Notes: a model not told the origin generated them from the letters alone. Shown: positions 11,380 to 22,340, counted from the first letter of the stretch. The stretch is 64,000 nucleotides of DNA from Sclerodactyla briareus (GCA_026419785.1 JAODTK010000145.1:1-64000), one strand, 5' to 3'. Program-made: numbers and translations.

Positions 11380-13037
11380 ACCTCATAGCTTTGTTTAGAT
11401 CATATTTACCTGCTTCCTACCATTGGTCGATACACAAGTAAGATAGGAGTATACTAGGCTCATATGTAATTGTTCTTGTTTATAATGCTAGTAACATGCC
11501 ACGTTTTAAACTCGTTCATGATACCAATTCTCGTAATATTGGCAGATATATATTGAATATGTTCACAACCATGAGAGATGCGAGTCAGTAACATATACCT
11601 AAGAATTTTGGTACAGTCTACTCTGTTGACTGGCACATCATCCATATGGATCATATTTATTCATTGGCACCAAATAACCATATAATGTTGTTTTGTCTAT
11701 ATGTAATGACAATTTGTTTGCATCAAACCAGTTGTGAAATCACCCATTCCTTACGTAACCATGTTTCACAATCGTTTGGGGGCACTGCCCATGAAAAATA
11801 TGTTGGTATTGTCAGCAACATGACCAATGAGCAATCCTTGGAAACATTACAGATGTCTTTCATGTATGTGATGAATAGGCAGGGACCCAGAATTGAGCCC
11901 TGAGGTACTCCACCATTATTGTTACTGTTTTGATCAATGCCACTCAAGCTGGTAAACTGCTATCCTGTTAACTGAATACTCTTGAACCTCTCTGAATACA
12001 AATTTGGAACTTCAAGAGTAATCTTTTATGATCTAACTTATCAAATGCCTTAGAAAGATCCAGGACCACCCCAATGAGTCACAATTGTTTTGGTAGTCTA
12101 TACAACTGGTAGGTTATATTTGTACTCTGTGGAGTATCCTGATCGAAGACCATACTGCCATTTTTGTCAGTTGAAATGTGTCCTTTCAATATTTAAGATA
12201 AACAATGGCAACGTAATATTGGACGATACCACCGCAAAAAGTCCTTTTCTCCCTTTTGTAATCTCGCTGAATGAAATTCGAGAGGAGACTTAGTGGTCAC
12301 TGGAGGTGTGTGTCAGTAACATATACCTAAGAATTTGGTACAGTCTACTCTGTTGACTGCACTCATCCATAGTATATATATGGTAGGTTCATTGGCACCA
12401 ATACCATATATTTTGTTTTGTCTATATGTAATGCCGATTTTTTGCATCCAACCAGTTGTGGAAATCACCCATTCCTTAACTGTAACAATGTTTCAAAGCT
12501 GTTTGGGTCACTGCCCATGAAAAATATTTTGGTAATTTTCAGCAAGCATGCCCAATGAGCATCCTGGAAACGATTACAAATGTCATTCATGTCTGTTATG
12601 AATAGCATGACCCGAATTGAGCCTGAGGTACTCCACACTGATGTTACTGTTTTGATCATGCCACTCATCACTGGTAAACTGCTTCCTTCCTGTTTAATGA
12701 ATAACTCTTGAACCTCTCGAATACCATAATTTGGACTTCAAGAGAATAGTTTATGATCTACTGTAGCAATGCCTTAGAACGATCCATGACCACCCCATAG
12801 AAGAGTCACAGATTGTTTTTTGGTATCCTTATACCACTGGTAGGTTATATTTGTGTCCTCTGTGAGTATCCTGATCGAAGACCATACTGCCATTTGTCAG
12901 TTGGAACATGTGTCTTTTTTTCAATATTTTATGATAAACACTGGCACGGAGATATTGGACGATAACCCCAAAAAGTCTTTTTCTCCCTTTTATCTCCCTG
13001 AATAAATTCAGGAGGAGCCTAGTGGTCACTGGGCGTG
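11380..13037 (-). mobile_element. CR1/Jockey-like LINE reverse transcriptase remnant
   Basis: The minus strand carries RT motifs in order: a worn YRPIS block near 12975-12950, NGSMVFDQDT near 12900, VVLDLSKAFDKLDH near 12080-12035 (poorer copy near 12800), and GVPQGSILGPCLF near 11900-11870. The end of the palm follows, with WFDANKLSLHID near 11740-11700 and a C-terminal part continuing to about 11400. These are hallmarks of the RT of CR1/Jockey-type LINEs. Every stretch is broken by frameshifts and stops, so it is dead. The RT region is present twice in tandem (separate entry). Confidence 0.88.
11584..13037. repeat. Tandem duplication of LINE segment, 728-bp period
   Basis: GTCAGTAACATATACCTAAG begins at 11584 and again at 12312. 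The two copies run in parallel through the RT segment and both end in AGTGGTCACTGG followed by a TGTG tract (near 12292 and 13020). They differ by many one-base indels and some substitutions. Because the duplicate includes a non-LINE boundary motif, it arose after insertion of the LINE or in assembly. Confidence 0.88.
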
Positions 13038-13760
13038 TGGTGTATGTGTAATGTATGTGGGTGTATTGTGTGTCACACTTTCCTCATTAGCAGGATATCT
13101 TTTCGAACGGTAATGCATTTGCGACAATATTTTCCGGGTAGCATCTGGGTTGTGTACCACGAGCTAATTAGATTTTGGGCACAAAAGTCACAAATAAGGG
13201 AGGTATTTGGCCTTTTATTACTTTATTGTTTAGAGGTTGTTTACAGGATGACGGATTAACTGATAGTGCTATGGTGACTTGGGTTGGCACATCGATGTGG
13301 GATATAATGTAAATGACTGATTGGATTTTTCAGCTTAAAAATATGGTATTAAGTCGTCTAATTTGGCATAATTGCATGTCAAATTAAAAAGTTTGTCAGA
13401 TTTTCCAACAAACTTGGTGAATATGGTCTACCTTCAGTCCCACCACTTTTAAAAAAAGATTCGGGTCAATGGATGTCATCCAATGTACTAACCTAAAGTT
13501 GTCATAAATTTAATGCAAATCTTTATTAATTGTTGGGATTTTCATGAAACCTTTGGGTAATGGGTTTACTTGAGTTACAATTTTTTTAATTTTTTTATTT
13601 TTTTTACACAACATTTCCACATGTGTATAATTGCATAATGTATGCAAAAAATGTTGCCAGATTTTTTCATCATGAACTTGGTAAATTGCCTCAAATCAGC
13701 ATAATTTAAGGCAATTTTAAGTCACATGTTTCCACAAACTTTTACTTCCTCTAGTCAAGA
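13000..13760 (+). repeat. TG-type dispersed repeat, copy 1 (family X)
   Basis: The left boundary is TTCAGGAGGAGCCTAGTGGT, followed by a TGTG-rich tract and GTGTGTCACACTTTCCTC. The body has GATTAGATTTT-like and TTTTCCAACAAACTTGGTG segments (near 13400). Matching copies lie at 44.56, 48.90 and 53.78 kb. This copy lacks the GGCGAGACAC end seen in the others. Confidence 0.7.
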
Positions 13761-13839
13761 TATTGTCCAATAACAGTCCGTTCACTAATTTTGAAATTTG
13801 TCACTGATTAGAGGCTGTTTCGGTTAAATGCTAATCCCA

Positions 13840-14480
13840 AAAAGGGTGCCAGGGATTTGGGTCACAAGGCCCAATGTGGGCTGAGGGCCCATCATATGTG
13901 GAATTATGCAAAATGCTGCTTCTCTTACAGTTTTGGTGCACTGTATGACATTCGGTCATAATAATGGTTTTCTAACAGTCGCCCTTTGAGGTGTCTCCAG
14001 GAATTTTTCATCCAAGGTCCCACTTGGGCCCAAGGGCCCATTTTATGAAATTTCATGGAATTTCTCATATTGGTACTTTGAAATTGCATTTGCTTACCAC
14101 AATACCCAATTTGATTATTTGCTCAAAGTTACATGTAATGCTCCTTGGTTTGGGGTCCATCGGGGGTGTTTGTGAACTTCTGGCTGACGGCTCAATGTGG
14201 GGCCAAATCATGTTAAATCATACGAAATGCTTTTAAATTTCGATGCACAAGTCAGTGCCGATGTCAGTCATAATGAGGGGCTAGTAGACCACCTCAGGGA
14301 GTTATCAGGAATTTTGGACAGGCCCATGTTGTCCCAAGGGCGCTTCACAGGCAATCACGCAAAATGTTTCTCCTATATACAGTGTTGACGCTTGATATTA
14401 ATGAATAATGATGAATGTTAATACTGAGCTTTTCAAGAATTTTTGGTCCAAGGACCCACTTGGGCCCCTCCTACAGCCTT
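13840..14480. repeat. Degenerate ~145-bp tandem units
   Basis: A block of the form CAGGAATTTT...CCCACTTGGGCCCAAGGGCC then ATGCAAAATG-CTTCTC-TACAG recurs near 13850, 13995, 14165, 14305 and 14430. Units differ by substitutions and indels, so this is an old tandem array. The GGGCC cores are the best preserved part. Confidence 0.6.
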
Positions 14481-15029
14481 ATCTACTGTCAACAATATCC
14501 TTTTTGGCCCCCAAAAAAACAGTGGATTGTTGTTGTGTAACATAATAGGTGTGGTAGGGATTAAAACAGTAACTTCTGATGAGAAGAAGCAAACAGTCAT
14601 TCTTTGATGGATGTTAACCAAACTTGGACCCAAGTCATGACTTTTGTGACTTGTTCAGGTTCAAGGTCAGAGTTCATTAAGGGGCCGCAATAGGACATTT
14701 GGTAACATTGCCCGCTCTCTCAATTGGCATTCTCCGATGGAAGATTGATAAAGTAATGAGTACCAATGTCATTGGCTGCTAAGAATTTTGGCATTGGAGT
14801 CAAGGTCAAAGGGTGTTACAGGTGCACAATAGGGCATTGCTCGAAACTGTCCTCATGGCCTCAAGATCTTGAACATTAACAATAATGCACATTTGTCTTG
14901 GTACATTTGTAGGTTGTTCGCTTCTGCAGTATTGGTGCTCTTGTTCTAATCACAATCTGGCTCCGTTTCTGGTCGTAGCTGGTGCAGCCGTGGCCCTAGC
15001 TGTGTGAAGGGGATATACAGAAAGACTTG
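14481..15029. other. No gene; AGGTCA-bearing repeat sequence
   Basis: The segment continues dispersed-repeat sequence with TTCAAGGTCAGAGTTCA near 14658 and GTCAAGGTCAAAGG near 14802. No coding signal was found. Confidence 0.4.
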
Positions 15030-15180
15030 TAGGGGGAGTACAGCATTGCCTGAGTACGAGTACATCACGTGGGGCGAGTAGGAGAAACCATGAGTACGAG
15101 TTAGAGTACAGTTCGTGTTCGAGTACGAGTTCTATTCCAAATATCTGGTACGAGTTACGCGTTACAGAGCATGGAGTAAG
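15030..15180. repeat. Imperfect GAGTAC/GAGTACGAGT repeats
   Basis: GAGTACGAGT or close variants recur at least seven times within 150 bp. Such hexamer-rich stretches are often subterminal repeats of hAT elements, but no matching terminal inverted repeat was found here. Confidence 0.6.
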
Positions 15181-15357
15181 AGTACCAAACAGATTTTCAC
15201 ATATTATACAAACCTAAAGTATTTTTGTGTTTATTTGCTACTAATTTGAGCATTATTTGCACTGAGCATAACGATGTCGAGTTGGCGGCGCCCGAGTGAT
15301 CAGAAGAAAAGGAAATTTCCAACTTGCTGTAGGCCTGTATGATGCAAGTCACATGCA

Positions 15358-15450
15358 GGATAGTATTGAAAAAATTACATAATATATTATATCATATCAT
15401 ATTATATTATATTCAATTATATAATCATATCATATTATATTATATTCTTA
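15358..15450. repeat. AT-rich repeat with two long direct copies
   Basis: ATCATATCATATTATATTAT occurs twice, separated by a short ATTATATA spacer. The stretch is nearly pure A/T and could melt easily. Confidence 0.7.
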
Positions 15451-16080
15451 AAAATAGATTGACATATAAGATAAGATCTTGGCGTGATTTGAACACATTT
15501 TGATCTAACGGCAGATGTGCCATCATTGCGTCACAGAGTTGCAACACTGTTTTATTAGTCATCTGACTGCGAATAATGTCCAGATTGAACGAGGCAGGCA
15601 CGACCGGATTCTGCTAACGGGACCGCCATTAACGTCCCCATCCGACGGAGTGAGAGTAATGCGATTATCCCTGCAAAACTGTCTACCTCGCGTTGTGGGT
15701 ACAGCGAGATCGGAGCCAGAGACCTTGTGTATGCGAGCGGACACTACCTAACTCGCTACGCCTGCAATAGTCACTCCCCTCGACAGGTGATAAATCCTAC
15801 TCGATAAACAATCCGCTTTTATTTTTCGTTTCCAGTTTAGTATTCCGTTGTGTTCCCGCGTAAAAATCACGGAAGTAGTACCTAAATGTTGTTTCACCCG
15901 AGAAGGCCACGCCTAATTTCGGAATTAGGACTGCGCTTTTTTTAACAGCACATGAGATGAACCCAAAGATTTATGGGGGGACTATTTCTAGGCTAAGCGT
16001 GCAGTTCTGTGGAAAGCCGCCAGTGTCAGTGGTACGGTTGTGTGGGTTTTGCGAGCGTGTTTGATCCGTGTGCGGCTAAC
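15451..16080. other. Unassigned; overlapping short frames 15515-15751
   Basis: GC-moderate sequence with frames of 60-80 codons open on both strands near 15515-15750. Neither matches a family I know and no splice signals decide between them. It may belong to an unrecognised repeat. Confidence 0.35.
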
Positions 16081-16175
16081 GCCAGACCCGACCTAGACAA
16101 GACAAAACCATCTAAATTTCGTCAAAACCACAGTTTTGTCTTGTTTCGGTCGGGTCCGGGTCGGGCCGGTGTGCG
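16081..16175. repeat. Long imperfect inverted repeat (hairpin)
   Basis: The left arm contains ACCCGACCTAGACAAGACAA and continues AACC. The right arm reads CAGTTTTGTCTTGTTTCGGT and continues CGGGT, its reverse complement with a few mismatches. Arms are about 30 bp around a loop of about 20 bp. It could be a folded MITE or a transposon-end relic. Confidence 0.7.
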
Positions 16176-16204
16176 GCGGGCTTAAGTTGTGGTGTGCGGA
16201 AAGT

Positions 16205-16442
16205 TTTGTCAAAAGTTTGCTAGGGTCCCCAAGTTTGTGACGGGCCAACTGAAATGAAAGTTGGTTTCAAGATGGTCGCGATGTTCCAAAATATGCAAAT
16301 CTGCGATGAAAGAAATCTTTTCGTAAAAAAAATCCGAACGAAATGGTTGGCTAGTGGGGCCCGGGGGGCGGACACGAAACGAAAGTTGGTCCCAGAAGGA
16401 TCGCCATGTTCCGAAACGCTGAAATCGCGATTACGAAAAAAC

Positions 16443-16476
<34 letters not shown>

Positions 16477-16760
16477 GAAAAAAAAAATATTGGCCGCCGA
16501 GTGGGGTCCGCCGAAACACGCAAATATCATGCGATAAAAAAGTTTCGTAAAAAAAATCCAAGGGGCCGCCATCGTGTGGTTGCGGCGACGGTATTTGTAC
16601 TCATCCGAGATTTTGGTCCGATGAACATGTGTGCAAAGTTTCTAGTCAATCCGACAATGGGTTGAGAGTTTATCGCGTTAACACGAAAATTCTCCGGGAC
16701 GGCGACGGCCGATCACTAACTGAACCATAACACATCCCCCCTTTTGGGGATATAAATTAT
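16205..16760. repeat. Dispersed repeat with three ~115-bp units and a C31 run
   Basis: GAAAGTTGGTTYCARRATGG and ATGTTCCRAAA then GCGATTACGAAAAAA-like blocks recur about three times from 16250 to 16560. The 3' part (16600-16720) has TGTGTGCAAAGTTTCTAGTC and ATCGCGTTAACACGAAAATT and ends in CCCCCCTTTTGGGGATATAA, the style of a transposon 3' end. A run of 31 C lies at 16444-16474 followed by AAG and an A run. Long Pro/Gly frames over it are products of the homopolymer. Confidence 0.65.
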
Positions 16761-17051
16761 GACGTGTAACAACCCCAACCATGGCACTGTCCGATACCTA
16801 TTTTCATTCTGCATTTAAAAAGCAGGAACTTCGGGCTCTAGCTAAGTAAGCAACAGATACTTGTGGATTGAAAAATGATATTGTTAGGAATTGGAATTTC
16901 TATAGAACATGAATAACAAATTTCCATTTCTGAATTAATATGGCTCTTTTTAGGAGGATAGTAAAGGGCTGGTCTTTCCTCTCCGCCTCAAATGGTTACT
17001 AAATACCGTTATTCACGTCTTCGAGAAAGCTGGGAGATCGTGGAGGGTAAT

Positions 17052-18308
17052 ATCAGTGTTGTAGTCGAGGCCGCGACGGCCGAGGCCACACCCTCAAGGC
17101 CGGGGCCTCACCTCGAGGCCGAGGCACCCTTCCGATGCCGAGCCCCCGGGGGGGCCCCCAAAAAAAAATAACAAAATTAATAGCATAATTTTGAGATTAC
17201 CAATGTTAAAATACATAACAAATTGATATCAACAAACTTCATTCTTGAAGTCAGTGCTCAGAATGAAAAGAATATGAATGCAGTTTGTGAAATTGTTTAA
17301 TAGCTTGTGAGATTGCTATAAAGGTTATACTTCTTATGAAATTTAACCCACCAACCTCAATCAGAGAAACAACATTACCTAGGCTTTCCTTCCCAACCAC
17401 ACAGGGTTTATTACATTGAGGGGTGTTTTTTACCAAGTAGGAAATGTTCTACAGTATAATTGTTTTCTCTCATGGCCCTATCATTTACCTCACCATTCAC
17501 CTCAGATCTTTAGTATTGCTGAGTACAACGTTTTAAGTAAGCAATACATCACAGTAGCACAAACCTAATGACAAAACAAACCAAAAAACCAAGAGATTCA
17601 GTGATTCCTTTGACTGCTGAAGTTCGTTGACCAATAACCTTTGACCTGACCCCAAAACAATAAGGAAGCAGGTACTCATTTTATGGGGACCCACATACCA
17701 ATTATGAACTTGATTCATCAAGGGGGGGAGAGTTATCATGTTAACAAGCCAGGTCACACCCAACCACGCACCCACACACACACACACACAACACACACAC
17801 ACACCTGTCATGACTGCTAGATTCCTTTGACTAAAGTCAAGGAATAAAAAATAATTTGGTGTGATTTTCTTATGTACAGACTACAGTGTAGTTGTCGTTG
17901 GCTAATCAACAGGTGATACTAAATAGTGTTTAAATATCTTTTTTAATACAAAATTGCACGGCATTTCAAGCATTGCTGACGCAGTAACTTTTAGCCCTAG
18001 TACTGTGCCAAAGTCCCCGCAAAAATAATGTTATAAATAATAGGCCTAAACTATACCCACATCTGCCGCCACAGAGACCACATTTTTTATTTTAGTAGTC
18101 CAGGCGTAGGCAAAGTTTATGCACTGATACTAGAATTCACCTCGCGAAACTAACTAACTACGCATACGAGGGACACTCATCTCTCATCATATTGCATACC
18201 TACAAACCTACAATCTTCGCCAAAAGTAGTTGGAACAAAATCTTCCGAAATACCGCATTTGGAGCTGGGGAAAAAACTGGCCTCGAGGCCGGTCGAGGCC
18301 TCCAACAC
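17052..18308. mobile_element. Non-autonomous hAT-like element with CAGTGTTG ends
   Basis: The left end reads CAGTGTTGTAGTCGAGGCCG and the right end, reverse-complemented, reads CAGTGTTGGAGGCCTCGACC. Both are followed inside by GAGGCC-rich subterminal sequence. CAGTGTTG-type termini are typical of hAT elements. Flanks (GGTAATAT and TTAACATA) give only a weak 8-bp target duplication. There is no transposase; the middle holds a TG-type repeat fragment with a CA microsatellite. Length is about 1.26 kb. Confidence 0.65.
17575..17870 (-). repeat. TG-type dispersed repeat fragment (family Z) with CA microsatellite
   Basis: Reverse-complemented, this gives TCATGACAGGTGTGTG, a GTTAACATGATAACTC box, a GGTATGTGGGTCCCCAT box and TTGTTTTGGGGTCAGGTCA. 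The same order is seen at 23.43-24.47 kb and 21.04-21.41 kb. The CA run spans 17772-17804. Confidence 0.75.
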
Positions 18309-18411
18309 TGTTAACATAATTATTGATTCATAGAAGATACTCTTTTTGCTATCACGCACCACAGCCAACCTACAGGGACTTTTGTTTGTATCGATCTAAT
18401 TTTCTTTGTAG

Positions 18412-18625
18412 GGTACATGTCACAGGAGAGCGTCCCCTAAACGGTGATCAGTATTGGAAAATCGGCGCTAATGGCTTCGGTACCCCGATGAAAAAGAACA
18501 GTGAAAATGGGGGAAATGCCCCCGTCCCCCCACCCATAGGGGCGCCGCGCGCAAGGGGGGGGGGGGGGCGCGTCCCCCCCAGAAAAAAATTGAAGTGGGG
18601 GACCGTCCGCCCCTTAAAATTTTGA
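18412..18625 (+). other. Possible coding fragment with PLNGDQYWKIG motif
   Basis: A good acceptor (TTTTCTTTGTAG, AG at 18410-18411) precedes an open frame reading VHVTGERPLNGDQYWKIG and then ANGFGTPMKKN. It then turns into Pro/Gly runs from G/C homopolymers, so the real coding part, if any, ends near 18500. A related reading (PLNGDKYWPIG) occurs on the minus strand at 59714-59746. I do not recognise the family. It may be a host exon fragment carried by repeats. Confidence 0.3.
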
Positions 18626-18783
18626 CCAAATGGAATTGAAACTTAACCACCAACATCGGACAATTACACTATCATTATCGATCTGCGGAACCAGTGATGG
18701 AAGAATATAGACAATAGATTATAAACAGGCCTACATAAATATGAAACTAGTATTTTTTCTAAGTTTAACAAATGTTGACGTAC

Positions 18784-19126
18784 CGAATCCGTGCCGCCTG
18801 GTCTGCGATATTCGCAGCTTGTAGCGAACTCTGTAATCTTGTCCATGTTCTCCAGTCAGTTCTAGGACATGTAGATCGACTGAGATACTCTTGAGCTGTG
18901 CGCTAACTTCGTCAACAAGAAGAAACAGAGTCAGCATTTTCTTGGGCAAAATACCAGTGATGATGAACACGACTGACTGTAATGCTCGTCTCTTGACTAG
19001 GCCTACTAGATTATTCAAGATGGACAATAAATACTGCTGTATGTACAGGCCACAATACTCGGCACCAAAATTGGGACATTTGAAAAAGTTTAGTCCGTAG
19101 ATAACAAAGAAAAGTGATGCTGGCAT
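18784..19126 (-). CDS. Candidate first coding exon, unknown protein
   Basis: On the minus strand an ATG at 19126 opens 114 codons that end at a good donor (TTCG|GTACGT, GT at 18783-18782). The N-terminal part is hydrophobic (MPASLFFVIYGLNFF). A second Met begins MLTLFLLVDEVSAQ, which resembles a short signal peptide. The following VDLHVLELTGEHGQDYRVRY has the alternating pattern of beta strands. No domain can be named. Length, codon variety and the donor favour a real exon over chance, but no partner exon was found in the window. Confidence 0.35.
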
Positions 19127-19721
19127 TTTTGTTCAGCTTTATGCTGAACATGAAGAAATACCCAAATGGACATGTCTGTAAATGACTTTATAATTTACTA
19201 TCTTGCAGTAATGGCTTAGGTGTTACGTACGTTTTTTAAATAAAAAAGACCCAAACAGCATGATTTATGTATCAAATATACTTGTAAAAATGCTATAAAT
19301 TTGTTACAGATATGTTGCGATACAACAATAAAATATTTCAACCTTGAATTCCGGTTTGTTACAACCACTTCATCAACCAAGTGAAATAAGGTGTTACGTA
19401 CGTTTCAAAGCACCAATTTATCCCACTTTTGGTGGCTTTTTTAAACGTACGTAATATTTTTTCCACTTGCGGTGGTCAACTATTGAAACGCGATGAAACC
19501 AAAGTGTTAAAACATGCTAATCTTTCCGTGTTGGTTGTACCAACTACGGGAGTCGACCTAAACCCCTATAACTGGGCTACATGGGTGAGCATCATAATTA
19601 CTCGTTCTCGAGAGTCGAAGTCGATTTCTTAGATGGGGGGCGGGTCGGGGGGTGAAAAGTTGTGACAATCCCTTTTCCGGTTCTCCCTCAGCGGGAGTTG
19701 CTGTCTCCAAACCCACCAATT
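19127..19721. repeat. Unassigned, with three copies of an ACGTACGT motif
   Basis: TTACGTACGTTT occurs at 19223 and 19394 on the plus strand and inverted (AAACGTACGTAA) at 19443-19454. An AATAAA lies near 19329. The inverted arrangement could mark transposon ends or a protein-binding palindrome. There is no gene evidence. Confidence 0.45.
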
Positions 19722-20105
19722 ATTGATGGTATCACAATTCATTTGGGATGATATCACCATTCCTAATGATATCACCATTCATTACTGATTCAGTAAATAA
19801 TTGTGTATCATTAAGTGAAATTGGTGAACTCATTAATTCACTGTGATATCAGCAATATTACTGATATCAGTAATTGAATGAGTGATATCAGCAAATGAAT
19901 TAATGATATCATTAAATGCTAAACTTGTACTGATATCGGCAAACAATTAATGATATCAATCACGATTCATTTTATGATATCACCAATTCATTTGAATGAT
20001 ATCCATCAATTCATTTACTGCTATCACTAATTCAATTGTGGAATCACTATTCGACGAATTGTGATATCATCAAAGTAATTGGTGATCTCACCAATTCAAT
20101 TCCAA
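19722..20105. repeat. GATATC minisatellite, left block
   Basis: Imperfect units of about 18-22 bp of the type GATATCACCAATTCATTT, in both orientations, fill 380 bp. GATATC is palindromic, so the array is rich in small hairpins. A partner block lies at 25437-25945. Confidence 0.88.
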
Positions 20106-20283
20106 AAGAGAGGGCGCTATACTATCAATGAAATGCAGTAATAATTAGTAAGGGTTGGCGCTGGTTCACCATGAGTGAATGCGCTTCGTCGTGACCAGGA
20201 CTTGTTGTTATGGGAGACTACCTGAGATCCTGGAATCCGACTCAACGAATTTGGGCCGGCAGAGGGTGTGCAGTGCAAAACGA

Positions 20284-20700
20284 CAAAAAGGAGGGAAAAG
20301 AGGGGAAGGAGAAGAGAGCTCAAATCTTACCTGAAAAGGGGAGGGGGAGCCCGGAATGCAAACCGTGAAAGGGGAAATATGTCAGAGGAGAGAAGAAATG
20401 GGAAGAGGAATAGGTAAGAAACAACGAAACAAGAAGAAACATGAAGGAGAAAGAGTGAAAGCATACAGTGGATAAAAGAAAGAAGGGAAAGAATAAAGAG
20501 AGGGACGAAAGACCGGAACATGGGATAACAAATAAGGTATACGGAGGAGAGAACTAAAAATTACCCTAGTATGGAAAGAGGAGGATTGAACACGAGAGGG
20601 GGTTTGGGAGGGGATGCAAAGGTCAAAAGTAGAGAAAAGAGGAGAGGAGGGAAATCACGACAGGAGGAGGGTACGGTAGAAACAACCAGGGAGCCAAGAG
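20284..20700 (+). repeat. Polypurine tract 1
   Basis: The plus strand is overwhelmingly A/G (GGAAAAGAGGGGAAGGAGAA and similar). Minus-strand frames read Ser/Leu/Phe-rich and are artefacts of composition. The tract shares a GTATACGGAG box and neighbouring order with the tract at 21.4 kb, suggesting partial duplication. Confidence 0.8.
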
Positions 20701-21039
20701 GCTTATTGATTCCTTGACTGCCTTCATGACCTTATCCTTACAATGTTTGATAACATCAGATTACCGATGGCTTGCTCTCAGGGAGGCTGGATAGTGTAGA
20801 GTCAGAAGATTCTTAAATGCCTCCTGGCCGTCGATATCATTCACTATTGACACATTTCAGACTTTGACCTGAATAATAGGGAACATGGGTAACTCATATG
20901 GGTTAAGTTATTAAGTATGAGTATTACGTATGAGCTTCATCTATTTCAGTTGCGGGCGTCGAGTTTTGTCGTTGGACAAGCTAATTCGCCAAACTTAGCT
21001 TGTTTCCTTTTTCACATTTTTTCCCAAACTTACCCTCAG

Positions 21040-21410
21040 TTCACATCCTGAAAACAGTAGGATTCATGACTCCCCATAAAAAAGCTGCACACCAAATTTC
21101 AGCTGACTTGACCAAGCAATCCTGGACTTGCAACGTGTTCACAAGGGTTTTCGGACTCTGATCTCTTTTGGACCTTAGAGATGACGTTTTACATCGACCC
21201 CAAAACAATTGGACTCGTGTTACTCATCCATGGGGAACCCACACCTCAAGTTTAGATTGATGATCCATCTATAGATGGGGTCGTGTTCACAAGCAGCGTC
21301 ACACACACAGACAACACACACACACCTCCCACACACACACAACAACACTTACACGCACACTGTCATGGACTGCAATAATTCCTCTGATTCCGTCCAGGAA
21401 TAAAAAGCAG
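21040..21410 (-). repeat. TG-type dispersed repeat fragment (family Z)
   Basis: Read on the minus strand it gives a TG-rich tract (plus-strand CA run 21298-21360) and the CATGGATGAG/TTGTTTTGGGGTC boxes of the family. It then shows the TTTGGTGTGCAGCTTTTTTA box found in the longer copy at 23.4-24.5 kb. Confidence 0.7.
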
Positions 21411-21715
21411 CGGCAAAGAGAATTAGAGAAAACAAAGTATACGGAGAAAGGAAAAGGGAAGAAAGATAAAGGGTCAAAAGACAAGGGAAAGGAGAGAGAG
21501 CTGAAATGTCCTGGACATGAAATAGGGGAGGGGGAAAAGAGACTGGGGAAATGTCAAAGGAGAGGAAAGAAGGTAGAAAGAGAGGAAAGAGTCTAGGATA
21601 GAATGAGAGGAAAACAGAGGGAGAAGAGAAAGAAAATAAGAAAGGACAAAGAAAACGGGGAGGTAAAGAGGATCACTTAAGACTAATGGGAAAAGAAAGA
21701 GCGAACTATGGTCGC
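21411..21715 (+). repeat. Polypurine tract 2
   Basis: About 300 bp of A/G-rich plus strand, including GAGAGGAAAGAAGGTAGAAA, preceded by AAAGTATACGGAGAAAGG. It resembles tract 1 about 1.1 kb upstream. Long polypurine strands of this kind can form triplex DNA. Confidence 0.8.
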
Positions 21716-22257
21716 GCGTCACCAGATTATGAGGTAAGATCTCGCTTTTGATAATTGAAGTCCCGGGTAATGTTCATAACTTCGCCCACCGTGGCTCCAT
21801 GGGCTTGTGGCTACGCCCCTGTCCAGGACTTGGTGCGTCGTCAATTAGCAAGGTCCTTCCGTGATATTGTTAATCAGGCTGAATTAATATAGCCAATTAA
21901 GCATTTGATCAATATGTAAGCCTTTTTATCAGCCCAAGACTTTAATCCGGAAGTTGAGCAGAGAGTTTTTTTGAAGGTTCATGAGTGGTATCGATCGTCA
22001 ATCAGCAGGGCAAAAAAGCGTTTATAAATGCCGACTGGACAATTTGACTATGGATACAATAAGTTAGAAGACGGAAACTTTTACGCTGTGTTAAACGGAC
22101 TTTGGTAAGTTCAAGAACTCTCATGTCCGTCTTGAGACTGAACGCTTCAATGCACCAAATTAATCGATATTCATGAAACGATATCTGGCCTTCGAGCCAC
22201 GAATTCGGACCGGGCCCCACTGCCCCCTAGTCGAATTGACATACTGAATTAGTCAGG

Positions 22258-22340
22258 AGGGGGGGGGGGGGGGGTGTGACCGGTCACCATCTAGTGTTGC
22301 GAACAGGACTTGATCGAACAGGACTTGATCGTTAAGGGAG
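22258..22340. repeat. G17 run and a 16-bp direct duplicate
   Basis: A run of about 17 G spans 22258-22274. At about 22301-22332 GAACAGGACTTGATC is repeated back to back. Just after comes the third copy of the CCTGGAATCCGACTCAACG arm described for the composite element. Confidence 0.75.

Noticed and set aside
16220-16572. Frames rich in Pro or Gly
   Set aside because: Produced by the C31 run and repeat units. No protein family.
19722-20105. CRISPR array
   Set aside because: Units are short, imperfect, in both orientations and without unique spacers. A eukaryotic minisatellite fits.
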